From contig JAURNA010000271.1 of assembly GCA_030830385.1 (NCBI GenBank), positions 1 to 19,110 of the forward strand: DNA of 19,110 nt, read 5' to 3'. Source of the stretch: Crocinitomicaceae bacterium. GTDB taxonomy: Bacteria; Bacteroidota; Bacteroidia; Flavobacteriales_D; Crocinitomicaceae. Below, piece by piece: positions 7,365 through 15,309 of this stretch. The position numbers and the translations under genes are program-made. A model generated the notes under the pieces. That model was not told the DNA's origin. It saw only the letters and a program-made list of their open reading frames with translations, and searched no databases. How positions within the stretch are numbered: position 1 is the stretch's first letter; each line of letters opens with the position of its first letter.

Positions 7365-9758
7365 ATGAAGCTCCTGTTCTCCATATTTCTTGTGATGCTT
7401 CCACTACTTGGATTTGGTCAGTTAGTGACGAGTACGGCTCAGTCTCCGGCGGCTCTTGTGCAAAATGTTTTGCTCGGATCGGGAGTGACGGTATCGAATA
7501 TCAGCTTTAATGGCTCGCCGATTTCAATCGGTTATTTCGACGGTTCCAACACCAACATCGGGCTTGCTTCCGGAATCATTATGACAACCGGCACGGTTTT
7601 CAATACCGGAGAAGGTCCACACGGGCCGAACAATTCCGGAAGTTCGGGAATGAACAATGGCGCGCCGGGTTTTGGTCTGTTGAGTTCACAAATTGGTGGA
7701 ACCCAAACCTTCAATTCAGCCATTCTCGAATTTGATTTCCAGCCGTATTCGGATACGGTTCGGTTCAACTACGTTTTTGGATCCGAAGAATACCTTGAGT
7801 ACGTGGGTTCTCAATTCAACGATGTATTTGGATTCTTCATCTCCGGGCCCGGAATCCCCGGCGGACTTCAAAACATTGCTAAACTTCCGAACGGACAGGT
7901 TGTGGCGATTAACAATGTGAATGGCGGTAACCCACTCAATGGAATACCAGCTTCGAATCAGCAGTACTATGTGAATAATGGCGACGGATCTTCGGCACCT
8001 CAGAATTCTTCGCCAACTTACGTTCAGTACGATGGTTTCACCAAAGTATTGACCGCTGAATCGAAAGTTCAGTGCGGCGAGACCTACCACCTCATCATCA
8101 CGATTGCTGATGCAGGAGATGAGGTGCTTGACTCCGGAATCTTCCTGGAAGCAAACAGTCTTTCTTCGAACACACCGGTAGAGGTTTCTCACGTCGTAAC
8201 ACCAAATTTATTCAACAATCCTGACATTGTGGCAGAAGGATGTGCTTCGTCAACAGTAACGCTCAGACGTGGAGGCAATACAGCTGCTTCTTCCCTAACC
8301 ATTCCTATTCTGGTGAGCGGAACGGCAACAGAAGGAATCGATTACTCGAACATACCGAATTCAATTACTTTCCCTGCCGGAGTTCAGCAGGTACAGTTCT
8401 CGTTTGATGCATTCCAGGACGGACTGGCGGAAGGACAGGAAACCGTTCAGTTAACTTTTCCGATCGTGGATCCGTGCGGAAATACGAATCCGATTGTACT
8501 TGATCTGATCATTTCAGATGTCCAGCCCGTGGACGTGGAAATTACCGGTAATTCCATGTTATGTCCGGAAGATTCCGTTGTATTGGTTGCGAATGCCAGC
8601 GGTGGTGGGCCTCCGTATACATATTTATGGAGTACAGGTGAAACTACACCCACGATTACGTTATATCCGGATGCGTCTCAGAATTATTGGGTTTCCGTAA
8701 CCGACAATTGTTTGGGCGAAACCGCAACAGACACGTACGAAGTCGTGGTACCGTTATTCTTGCCCCTTGTATTGAGTGAAATATCCGATATCGAAGAAAT
8801 TTGTCCGTTCGTTGAAAATATACTGCAAGCAAATGCTTCGGGAGGATCAGCTCCGTATTCCTACCAGTGGTCCTCGAATTTCGATCCGGACCTGGGAACG
8901 GGGGCAAGCCTGATCACTTCACCGGGTGTCACTACAACATTCACCGTGACCGTAACAGACATCTGTGGTAATGAGGTTGCAACCAATGTCCTCTACACGA
9001 TTACGAGTCCCCCGTTAGTCGTAGAGATGACTCCCACAACGGAAATTTGTCCGAATGATTCTTTGCAGTTGACCGCAACGGTTTCCGGAGGATATGGTCA
9101 ATATTATTACGATTGGCCGCACAGTGGTGAAACCATGGAATCCGTTTGGGTATCACCCGGTGTTTCGACCACCTATAATATTATCGTATCAGATGATTGT
9201 CAGACGTTCACCGTTCCTGGTTCAACTCAAGTGCTGATTATACAGCCAACCGCTGATTTCACGATTACGAGCGAACTTCAATTCAATCATCTGCCCGTTC
9301 AATTCACAAACCTTTCAGAAGATGCCGTGACGTATGATTGGGATTTCGGAGATTTCAATACCTCAACGGATGTTCATCCGCAAAACATCTATGATGATCC
9401 GGGAATTTATGTGGTTACCCTGATTGCTTATGACAAGAAAGGTTGTACAGATACCATTTCCAGGCCAATTGAAATTGAAGAAGAATGGTACATCTATGTT
9501 CCGAATACATTTACGCCTGACGGAAATCGATTCAACAACTTCTTCAGTGCAAGTACAGTCGGTATTGAGCGACTTTCCGTTGCGATCTTTAACCGTTGGG
9601 GCGAGGCTGTTTTTACTTCAGATGACAAGGATTTTGTGTGGGACGGAAGCTACAGTGGAAGTTCCGCAAACGACGGAACGTACACGTATAAAATTGAGTT
9701 CCTCACCAATAGTGGACGTGAACGCGCGATATTCGGTCACGTGAATCTACTTCGCTAG
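7365..9758 (+). CDS. Type IX secreted protein: choice-of-anchor L, Ig-like, PKD and type B sorting domain
   Basis: A 797-residue predicted outer-surface or secreted protein. A signal peptide occupies about residues 1-19 (hydrophobic LLFSIFLVMLPLLGF, then GQ). Residues of about 25-270 match the choice-of-anchor L domain, with the hallmark FNYVFGSEEY (134-143) and FNDVFGFFISGPG (151-163). A Calx-beta-like stretch follows (about 285-385). Three Ig-like repeats start near residues 391, 472 and 551, each with a CP motif and a VTD/VSD-x-C ending. A PKD domain (about 628-705) contains YDWDFGD. The last 89 residues (709-797), from YVPNTFTPDGN through FNRWGE to GHVNLLR, are the gliding-motility-associated type B sorting domain, which directs export through the type IX system. 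Binding target and function are unknown; adhesion or surface-matrix roles are typical guesses. It has its own divergent promoter and shares its stop palindrome with the next gene. Confidence 0.92.
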   Translation: MKLLFSIFLVMLPLLGFGQLVTSTAQSPAALVQNVLLGSGVTVSNISFNGSPISIGYFDGSNTNIGLASGIIMTTGTVFNTGEGPHGPNNSGSSGMNNGAPGFGLLSSQIGGTQTFNSAILEFDFQPYSDTVRFNYVFGSEEYLEYVGSQFNDVFGFFISGPGIPGGLQNIAKLPNGQVVAINNVNGGNPLNGIPASNQQYYVNNGDGSSAPQNSSPTYVQYDGFTKVLTAESKVQCGETYHLIITIADAGDEVLDSGIFLEANSLSSNTPVEVSHVVTPNLFNNPDIVAEGCASSTVTLRRGGNTAASSLTIPILVSGTATEGIDYSNIPNSITFPAGVQQVQFSFDAFQDGLAEGQETVQLTFPIVDPCGNTNPIVLDLIISDVQPVDVEITGNSMLCPEDSVVLVANASGGGPPYTYLWSTGETTPTITLYPDASQNYWVSVTDNCLGETATDTYEVVVPLFLPLVLSEISDIEEICPFVENILQANASGGSAPYSYQWSSNFDPDLGTGASLITSPGVTTTFTVTVTDICGNEVATNVLYTITSPPLVVEMTPTTEICPNDSLQLTATVSGGYGQYYYDWPHSGETMESVWVSPGVSTTYNIIVSDDCQTFTVPGSTQVLIIQPTADFTITSELQFNHLPVQFTNLSEDAVTYDWDFGDFNTSTDVHPQNIYDDPGIYVVTLIAYDKKGCTDTISRPIEIEEEWYIYVPNTFTPDGNRFNNFFSASTVGIERLSVAIFNRWGEAVFTSDDKDFVWDGSYSGSSANDGTYTYKIEFLTNSGRERAIFGHVNLLR
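8535..9224 (+). repeat. Three tandem Ig-like repeats within the choice-of-anchor L protein
   Basis: Protein-level repeats of about 75-80 residues. Each begins with a cysteine-proline pair (LCPEDS, ICPFVE, ICPNDS). Each passes through an ASGG/VSGG turn before an aromatic Y-x-W strand, and ends in a SVTDNC, TVTDIC or IVSDDC strand. They are diverged at the DNA level, so they are old duplications rather than recent expansions. Confidence 0.7.
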
Positions 9759-10537
9759 AGCGATTTCGTCCTTCCTCCGTCTACCGGAATATTGATCCCA
9801 TTAATGTACGATGCCCGATCTGATGCCAGAAATGCACTGGCCTCGGCAACTTCATTCGGTTCAGCAATTCGCTGCATAGGTGAAGCCCCGGCCATCTCCC
9901 CGATAATTTCCTCCACCGATTGATCCACCTTGGTAGATTTTGCTTCTGCAATGCTCTGAAGACGACCGGTGTTTGTTGCACCCGGGAGAACATTGTTCAC
10001 ACGGATGTTGTGAGCTCCCAATTCATTCGCCATGGTTTTACTCCAATTCGCGACCGCCCCTCGAACGGTATTGGAAACGCCGAGGTTGTTGAGAGGTTGT
10101 TTAACGCTCGTAGAAATGACGTTGATAATGCTTCCTCCGCCCCGCTTCTTCATGACCGGGTACAACGCTTTCACGAGAATGTGATTACAAATCAAATGCT
10201 GATTGAACGCAGAAATAAATTCACGTTCCTCCGCTTCAATGATCGGGCCGCCTTTGGGTCCACCGGAGTTGTTCACGAGAATGTCAACTGCGTTTCCTTC
10301 ATTCACAAACGACTCAATGACGGTTTTTAATTCCTCGGGTTTTGAGAAATCCGCAACGAGCATTGAATGCTCTTGGTCAAGCGGTGTTTGAAGTTGATCA
10401 CATAGCTCGGCCAGTTTTTCTTCGTTTCGCGCCAGCAAAATTACTGTTGCTCCCCGTTCGGCCATCAGTTGAGCCGCAGCCCATCCGATACCCTGTGTAC
10501 TTCCACAAACCAATGCCGTCTTACCTGCTAATTCCAT
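9755..10537 (-). CDS. Short-chain dehydrogenase/reductase-family protein with altered catalytic site
   Basis: A 260-residue Rossmann-fold protein of the SDR superfamily. From the ATG at 10537 it starts MELAGKTALVCGSTQGIG, with the NAD(P)-binding glycine motif GSTQGIG (12-18), NNSGG (89-93), and IRVNNVLPGATNTG near residues 178-191. It ends with the usual INGINIPVDGG. Aligned by eye to FabG, the catalytic serine is kept (S142) but YxxxK is replaced by SNTVR (155-159), so the Tyr and Lys are missing. That fits the FabG-like subgroup described as lacking a perfect catalytic tetrad. Activity and substrate are therefore uncertain. Two in-frame ATGs lie upstream (10570 and 10603), giving up to 282 residues, but the extra N-terminus is not family-like. 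It is divergent from 3-hydroxyanthranilate dioxygenase and may share its pathway. Its TAG stop shares CTAG (9755-9758) with the convergent gene. Confidence 0.88.
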   Translation of the reverse strand: MELAGKTALVCGSTQGIGWAAAQLMAERGATVILLARNEEKLAELCDQLQTPLDQEHSMLVADFSKPEELKTVIESFVNEGNAVDILVNNSGGPKGGPIIEAEEREFISAFNQHLICNHILVKALYPVMKKRGGGSIINVISTSVKQPLNNLGVSNTVRGAVANWSKTMANELGAHNIRVNNVLPGATNTGRLQSIAEAKSTKVDQSVEEIIGEMAGASPMQRIAEPNEVAEASAFLASDRASYINGINIPVDGGRTKSL

Positions 10538-10585
10538 TCCACGCGTTTTTTTACGAAGATAAGGATTCATGTACGTTTCGAGATC

Positions 10586-10601
10586 GTTGATAATTATCAA
10601 C
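10586..10601. promoter_or_regulatory. Perfect 16-base palindrome, possible operator
   Basis: GTTGATAATTATCAAC equals its own reverse complement over all 16 bases. It lies between the preferred start of the dehydrogenase-like gene (10537) and the divergent dioxygenase start (10658), a position suited to a dimeric repressor acting on both genes. If the dehydrogenase instead starts at 10603, the palindrome covers its first codons. No regulator gene is adjacent. Confidence 0.4.
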
Positions 10602-10657
10602 ATACGACATTCACCTCTTGGTAAGAATTCCTACATTTAACAATCAAAACCTGAATT

Positions 10658-11182
10658 ATGCTTTCACCCTTTAATCTCAATCAGTGGATAGAAGAGAACC
10701 GCGACTTGCTCAAACCTCCCGTTGGAAACAAAAATCTGTACATTGACGCCGGGGATTTCATTGTGATGATTGTCGGTGGGCCAAACGCCCGTAAGGATTA
10801 TCACTACAACGAAAGTGAGGAGCTTTTCTATCAGATTGAGGGTGATATTCTGGTTAAAATTCAGCACGAAGGCAAGGCTAAGGAAGTACCTATCAAAGAA
10901 GGAGAAATTTTTCTCCTGCCGTCCGGAATTCCTCACTCACCGATTCGTGGAGAAAACACCGTAGGGCTGGTTGTTGAACGGGTTCGAAAAGGGACCGACA
11001 TGGTTGATGGCCTGATGTGGTTCTGTGATGAATGCAATACCAAATTGCACGAATTCAAGTTTCCTCTGGTCAATATTGAATCGGATTTTCAATCGCGTTT
11101 TAACGCGTTTTATTCGTCTGAAGAATTGCGAACGTGCTCAAATTGCTCGCACCAGATGGAAGTTGACGAGCGATTTGTCTAA
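10658..11182 (+). CDS. 3-hydroxyanthranilate 3,4-dioxygenase
   Basis: A 174-residue cupin that opens the ring of 3-hydroxyanthranilate to 2-amino-3-carboxymuconate semialdehyde. This is the step leading from tryptophan via kynurenine to quinolinate and NAD, or to further catabolism. The iron ligands H49, E55 and H93 and the substrate-binding residues R45, R97 and E107 are all present at family positions. The bacterial rubredoxin-like C-terminal metal site is complete as two CxxC pairs (C123/C126 and C160/C163). Length matches bacterial enzymes. The ATG at 10658 fits the family start MLSPFNLNQWIEENR. It is cytoplasmic. No other kynurenine-pathway gene is visible in the window; the divergent SDR-like gene may be a companion. 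It ends two bases before the end of the convergent 1307-residue gene. The symbol haao/nbaC is used for homologues. Confidence 0.95.
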   Translation: MLSPFNLNQWIEENRDLLKPPVGNKNLYIDAGDFIVMIVGGPNARKDYHYNESEELFYQIEGDILVKIQHEGKAKEVPIKEGEIFLLPSGIPHSPIRGENTVGLVVERVRKGTDMVDGLMWFCDECNTKLHEFKFPLVNIESDFQSRFNAFYSSEELRTCSNCSHQMEVDERFV

Positions 11183-11184
11183 AG

Positions 11185-14100
11185 TCATCGAAGTAAATTA
11201 ACGTGACCTGTGCGCACGTATTCCGCTCCGTCAAAATCAGAAAATTTTGCCTTCCATGTATAGGTGCCATCCTGACAGATAGCGCCATTGTAGGTTCCGT
11301 CCCAATGATCATCGATGCTGTACAACGTATGGATCAATTCTCCCCATCGATTGTAGATTTCCATTTCGAACTGATCAATGTTGCCACCCACCGCAAAGAA
11401 CGTATTGTTATACGTGTTCCCATCTGGCGTAAATGTGTTCGGAACATACAAGATCGGATTGTAGAATATGCTCACCACATCACTCGCAGAGCATCCATTT
11501 GCATTCGTATAGGTCACCGTGTAGGTGAAATTCTGATTGGGGTTCGCTATCGGATTCTGACATACAACGCAACTCAGGTACTCCACTGGTGTCCATACGA
11601 ACGATCCGGTACCGGAACTTGTAGCTCCCAACTGAACCTGATCACCGAGAAACGCATACACATCCGGAACAGCCTGAATGTATACTGCCGGGAATATCTC
11701 AACAAAGACCGAATCGCTGTTCGTGCATCCCCAGGAATCCGTGCCGGAAACCCGATACATCGTTGGAACGTTTGGCGTGGCATATACTAAAGAAGCAGAC
11801 GTACTGCTCAATCCTTCCGGTGGATCCCAGGTATATATAACACCTCCGGTTGCCCACAACACAGCGGTTTCACCCGGACAAATGGTCGTATCGTTGAATG
11901 CGTTAACACTCATTTCCCGGACTTTGACGAGTGTACTGTCATTTGCCTGTCCGCAGGGATTTTCGAACAAACAGTAATAATACATGTCATTCGGCGGCCA
12001 CACGGTTACCTGTGGTCCGTAGAGCGTGTCAATGTACTGGTTTGGCGACCAGGTATAATCATATGCTCCGGAGACTTCAATATCAACGCTTCCGCCCAGG
12101 CACATGTTCACAAGGTCTGGCATTATTGGCGACGGTGGGGCATAAACGACATCGATATGAACCATGTCTTGATCTGTACATCCATCTGCGGTAACCATGT
12201 CTACGACATAGGTCACGGAAACAGTAGGAGTACTTATCGGCGTTACACTGAAGGGATCATCCAAGTAATCTGGCGGGCTCCATTGCGCATTGGCTACCCC
12301 TGTAACCTCAAGGTTTGCGGATCCTTCGATACATATACTGGTGTCCGGGGATACACTGATATTCACCGGATAAGCTTGCAATGTTGTGTAGAGTGTATCC
12401 ATTCCACAGATGTCGGAAATGACACACATAAATGTTGTCGTCTGGTCAATGATGGCAATGGGGTTGTCGACAGTCGCATCACTCAAGTATTGCGCAGGTG
12501 ACCATTCATAAAAGGTTCCGCCGTAAGCTTGGAGTTGGAACGGTTCTCCTGGGCAGATCGGACTTGTTGGTTGGATGACTCCTCCGATAAATTCTCGAAT
12601 TGTCACTTGAAGTTGTGCTGAATCTGCGGTATAACAGGCCGTTGAATCCGAAACGATCAGCGTAATCGTATATACACCGGGCGAAGTATAATAGTGAATG
12701 GGATTCGCAACCGTTGAGGTGTTGTTGTCTCCAAAATCCCAGAAATAGGTATTCCCATTCAACGAGCTATTGTTGAAGATCACTGGATCGGGTATGCATA
12801 CGATGGCATTCGGTATAGATACGATGGCCTCGATCGCATTCAAGTCGAATTTAAACACCGCCATGTTGCAATTGGCACTGTTTGCATTGGTGGATACTAC
12901 TCCGGGAGTCGTGGTAAATCCATTAACGGATGATCCGCAGGATCCACAAACGGAGTGATAAACTTTACCCTGCTTGTCGAATCGACTTGTTCCACCGTCC
13001 ACATGGTTCCATGCCGCTGATGTTCCTCCCATGAAGGTTCCGTACTTGAAATTAATCGCATTCTGGTCCAATACGCCTAGATAGAAATTACTTCCATTCG
13101 TTACCGACTGGTAGGCATCAGGCGTAACTTGGAATCCATTCGTAGTGGAGAATACTGCTTGACTGGAGCTATTCAACTCGCCTCCCCATCCTGCAAAATA
13201 GATATCGTAGCAATCGGAGACCAAGAAAGCTGTTGGAGAAATTTCAACTTCTCCTGTTCCGGCTCCAACCATTGTCGACCACTCAACAGTTGAGAGGTCC
13301 GAGGCAAACTTGCGAATAAATTGTCCTGAATTCGCTACTCCATAGTGCCCCGGAGTTACGCCCCAGTTATTGTTGGTTTGTCCGTAAATGTACACGCGAT
13401 CATCAATGTCGAGATCAACGAAATACGCTTGATCATATTCTGTCGATCCTGCGTAGGTTCCGGAAAGCACCGTGCTATTGGCTCCATTGAAACGAGTTAC
13501 ATAAGCGTCTGACAATCCTCCTCCAAACGTTTGTGTATGTCCATTGGGCACGTTCAAATTATGGGAGTTCGTTCCTCCACAAACCAATACATCACCATTC
13601 GAAGCCACTCGAATTGAATTTCCTGTTTCTTCACCCAACCCTCCGTAGTATGTAGACCAAATCATCAAATTGAGGTTCGGTGTCATTTTGAAAATGACAG
13701 CATCCTGCATTCCCTGGAGCGTTGCCTGACTGCCCCCAACGATCGGGAAATCGTCGGATTGTGTGGTTGACGCCACATATACGTTGCCGTTATCATCAAG
13801 CGTAATATCTCCTCGGAACGCGTCTCCGTAGTTGTATTCCAAATTGGATTCGTTCATTCCGTCAATATTTTCACCTCCTACATAGGTAGAAGCCAGCAGG
13901 GTCGTTCCATTGGCGCTCAATCGGGCGATGTACATATCCGAGCCTCCTGTAAACCCTAAACCATATTCAGGCCCCAGGACATTAGGCCCGCCGGCATAGG
14001 TGTTATCGTAGGGTGTGCCCGCCATTGGAAAGTTTGGTGAAGACGTGATTCCGAACACGTACAATTCACCGATGTCATTCGCAACAATACTATTCGGAGT

Positions 14101-15108
14101 TTCTTCGCCAGTTCCACCCAAATATGTCGAATAGATCATCGCTGTCCCATCTGCATTGAACTTGGTGATGCCAACATCAATTTCACCACCGTTGAATGCG
14201 GAGCTGTATGCCCCTGTCGTCGTTGGATACAATGCCGGGATGTTTCCATTGGAAGAAGTGAACTCAAATATTGATCCTCCACCGAATAAATTCCCATGGA
14301 CATCTGGCGTCGCTGACATTCCCCAATTGTCTGCCTGAGAACCCGTAAAGGTTGAAAAGGTCAGGTTCGGATCGATAAACAAGGTTGCCGTTTCGTCAAA
14401 ACCATCCGGAAGTTCAAAACGCAAGATTCCGTCTTCCAGCTTGAATTGAACTTTCACTTTTTGCTTAACGCCGTCTTTGATGGTCCAGGCAACAGGCGGT
14501 GATTCCAAAATGTCACCGAGATTTGTTCCGATAACTAAATTTCCCTCTTTGTCGATTTTTTGACTATTCTGCCCTTTGTATTGCATTTGAATAATCGAAG
14601 GGTCGACTCCCGGGGCTATCTCAAATGCATATTCGAGATTTGTGTTCATGGTATTGAGTTCCATTTTAATGCCCGGATAGAACTCCGCAAACGCTACTTT
14701 TTTACAACTGTAAATTTTCGATCTCCATCGAGAAGAATCTCCAACAAGGAAATTGCGGTAAAAGTGCGATTGCTCAGATTCTACGAAATCACCCGACCAT
14801 GTGGCTCCGATGAATGATTTGCGAACGACGTGAAACTGATACCGTTCTTCCTTCTCGTGATTGGGTGTCTCTCTCTTGTTTCCCCCGTGTTCATGGTGAT
14901 GCTTGGTCTTTGCATCTGTGAGGAAAAAACAGAAAGATTTGTCTTCGATGAGAAGTTCTCCAATATTTAACTCGAGCTTGTAATTGAAGCGATCATCCCA
15001 TTGCCCGCGATTCGGATGAAGCCATACATCACCCTGAGCCCATGCTGAGCTACCCCACACAACAAGGATAAAGAGGAGGAAAGTTATGGATACGAACAAC
15101 GATTTCAC
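11185..15108 (-). CDS. Giant type IX secreted protein: DUF7948-like, SBBP propeller, PKD, Ig-like repeats, type B sorting domain
   Basis: A 1307-residue predicted surface or secreted protein. A signal peptide spans about residues 1-24, ending AWAQ. Residues of about 30-250 (from HPNRGQWDDRFNYK) resemble the N-terminal domain that precedes SBBP repeats in Bacteroidota (DUF7948). At least five SBBP-type beta-propeller blades follow (about 310-650), recognised by repeated STYxGG and GxVYVxG strands, with a CGSCGSS motif at 721-727. A PKD domain (about 760-838) contains YFWDFGD. Five Ig-like repeats lie between about 850 and 1206. The type B sorting domain (1219-1307) runs from LYVPNTFTPDGN through YNRWGE to GHVNLLR. 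The start is GTG at 15108, the first start codon in its frame. Function is unknown; adhesion to surfaces or polymers is the usual inference. It has no visible partner gene and lies tail to tail with the dioxygenase gene. Confidence 0.93.
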   Translation of the reverse strand: MKSLFVSITFLLFILVVWGSSAWAQGDVWLHPNRGQWDDRFNYKLELNIGELLIEDKSFCFFLTDAKTKHHHEHGGNKRETPNHEKEERYQFHVVRKSFIGATWSGDFVESEQSHFYRNFLVGDSSRWRSKIYSCKKVAFAEFYPGIKMELNTMNTNLEYAFEIAPGVDPSIIQMQYKGQNSQKIDKEGNLVIGTNLGDILESPPVAWTIKDGVKQKVKVQFKLEDGILRFELPDGFDETATLFIDPNLTFSTFTGSQADNWGMSATPDVHGNLFGGGSIFEFTSSNGNIPALYPTTTGAYSSAFNGGEIDVGITKFNADGTAMIYSTYLGGTGEETPNSIVANDIGELYVFGITSSPNFPMAGTPYDNTYAGGPNVLGPEYGLGFTGGSDMYIARLSANGTTLLASTYVGGENIDGMNESNLEYNYGDAFRGDITLDDNGNVYVASTTQSDDFPIVGGSQATLQGMQDAVIFKMTPNLNLMIWSTYYGGLGEETGNSIRVASNGDVLVCGGTNSHNLNVPNGHTQTFGGGLSDAYVTRFNGANSTVLSGTYAGSTEYDQAYFVDLDIDDRVYIYGQTNNNWGVTPGHYGVANSGQFIRKFASDLSTVEWSTMVGAGTGEVEISPTAFLVSDCYDIYFAGWGGELNSSSQAVFSTTNGFQVTPDAYQSVTNGSNFYLGVLDQNAINFKYGTFMGGTSAAWNHVDGGTSRFDKQGKVYHSVCGSCGSSVNGFTTTPGVVSTNANSANCNMAVFKFDLNAIEAIVSIPNAIVCIPDPVIFNNSSLNGNTYFWDFGDNNTSTVANPIHYYTSPGVYTITLIVSDSTACYTADSAQLQVTIREFIGGVIQPTSPICPGEPFQLQAYGGTFYEWSPAQYLSDATVDNPIAIIDQTTTFMCVISDICGMDTLYTTLQAYPVNISVSPDTSICIEGSANLEVTGVANAQWSPPDYLDDPFSVTPISTPTVSVTYVVDMVTADGCTDQDMVHIDVVYAPPSPIMPDLVNMCLGGSVDIEVSGAYDYTWSPNQYIDTLYGPQVTVWPPNDMYYYCLFENPCGQANDSTLVKVREMSVNAFNDTTICPGETAVLWATGGVIYTWDPPEGLSSTSASLVYATPNVPTMYRVSGTDSWGCTNSDSVFVEIFPAVYIQAVPDVYAFLGDQVQLGATSSGTGSFVWTPVEYLSCVVCQNPIANPNQNFTYTVTYTNANGCSASDVVSIFYNPILYVPNTFTPDGNTYNNTFFAVGGNIDQFEMEIYNRWGELIHTLYSIDDHWDGTYNGAICQDGTYTWKAKFSDFDGAEYVRTGHVNLLR
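11491..12561 (-). repeat. Five tandem Ig-like repeats in the 1307-residue cargo protein
   Basis: Protein repeats of roughly 75 residues, starting near residues 850, 925, 1001, 1076 and 1150. Four open with a cysteine motif (ICPGEP, ICIEGS, MCLGGS, ICPGET); the fifth (AFLGDQ) lacks that cysteine. All have a W-[ST/D]-P core strand (EWSP, QWSP, TWSP, TWDP, VWTP). Most end near a second cysteine (DICG, DGCT, NPCG, WGCT, NGCS). The cysteine pairing suggests one disulphide per domain. Confidence 0.75.
13174..14175 (-). repeat. SBBP-type beta-propeller repeats in the 1307-residue cargo protein
   Basis: Residues of about 312-645 contain at least five related units of about 60-90 residues. The shared core is a K/R-F or R-L strand, then an S/G-T-Y/M-x-G strand (IYSTYLGG, LASTYVGG, IWSTYYGG, LSGTYAG, EWSTMVG), then a D-x-x-G-x-V/L-Y-V strand and a G-x-T/S-x-S/N turn. 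This is the SBBP (seven-bladed beta-propeller) pattern; additional degenerate blades probably flank it to close the propeller. Confidence 0.65.
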
Positions 15109-15204
15109 AACAACTAAAATACAACTTATCTACCTATTTTACAGTTATATGCCCTACGAAACACACAGATGAATCCCTTCATTACTCTTTAGATGATTCA
15201 AATG

Positions 15205-15219
15205 AGGCAATGGTTGCCT
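15205..15219. promoter_or_regulatory. Short inverted repeat in the divergent promoter region
   Basis: AGGCAA and TTGCCT form a six-base inverted repeat around a TGG centre. It sits in the 201-base gap between the 1307-residue cargo gene (start 15108, minus) and the PurF-type gene (start 15310, plus). It could be an operator half-site pair or chance; no poly-T follows, so it is not a terminator. Nothing else in this gap looks like a gene. Confidence 0.2.
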
Positions 15220-15275
15220 GGAATTTCGTACAATTTTGAGCCGAAGTAGAACTTCATCGGATCGATTTATATGCG

Positions 15276-15283
15276 TAAATTTG
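15276..15283 (+). promoter_or_regulatory. -7 promoter element of the PurF-type / histidine kinase / gpmI operon
   Basis: TAAATTTG is a full match to TAnnTTTG and lies 26 bases before the ATG at 15310, giving a leader of about 20 bases. No clear TTG -33 element was found at the normal distance. It is the only good promoter candidate before the three close-packed plus-strand genes. Confidence 0.55.
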
Positions 15284-15309
15284 TATCCAATTTTAGCTGT
15301 CTCTGAATC

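Noticed and set aside
10632..10639. TACATTTA as a promoter for the dioxygenase gene
   Set aside because: It misses the final G of TAnnTTTG and has no -33 element at normal distance, so it is too weak to annotate.
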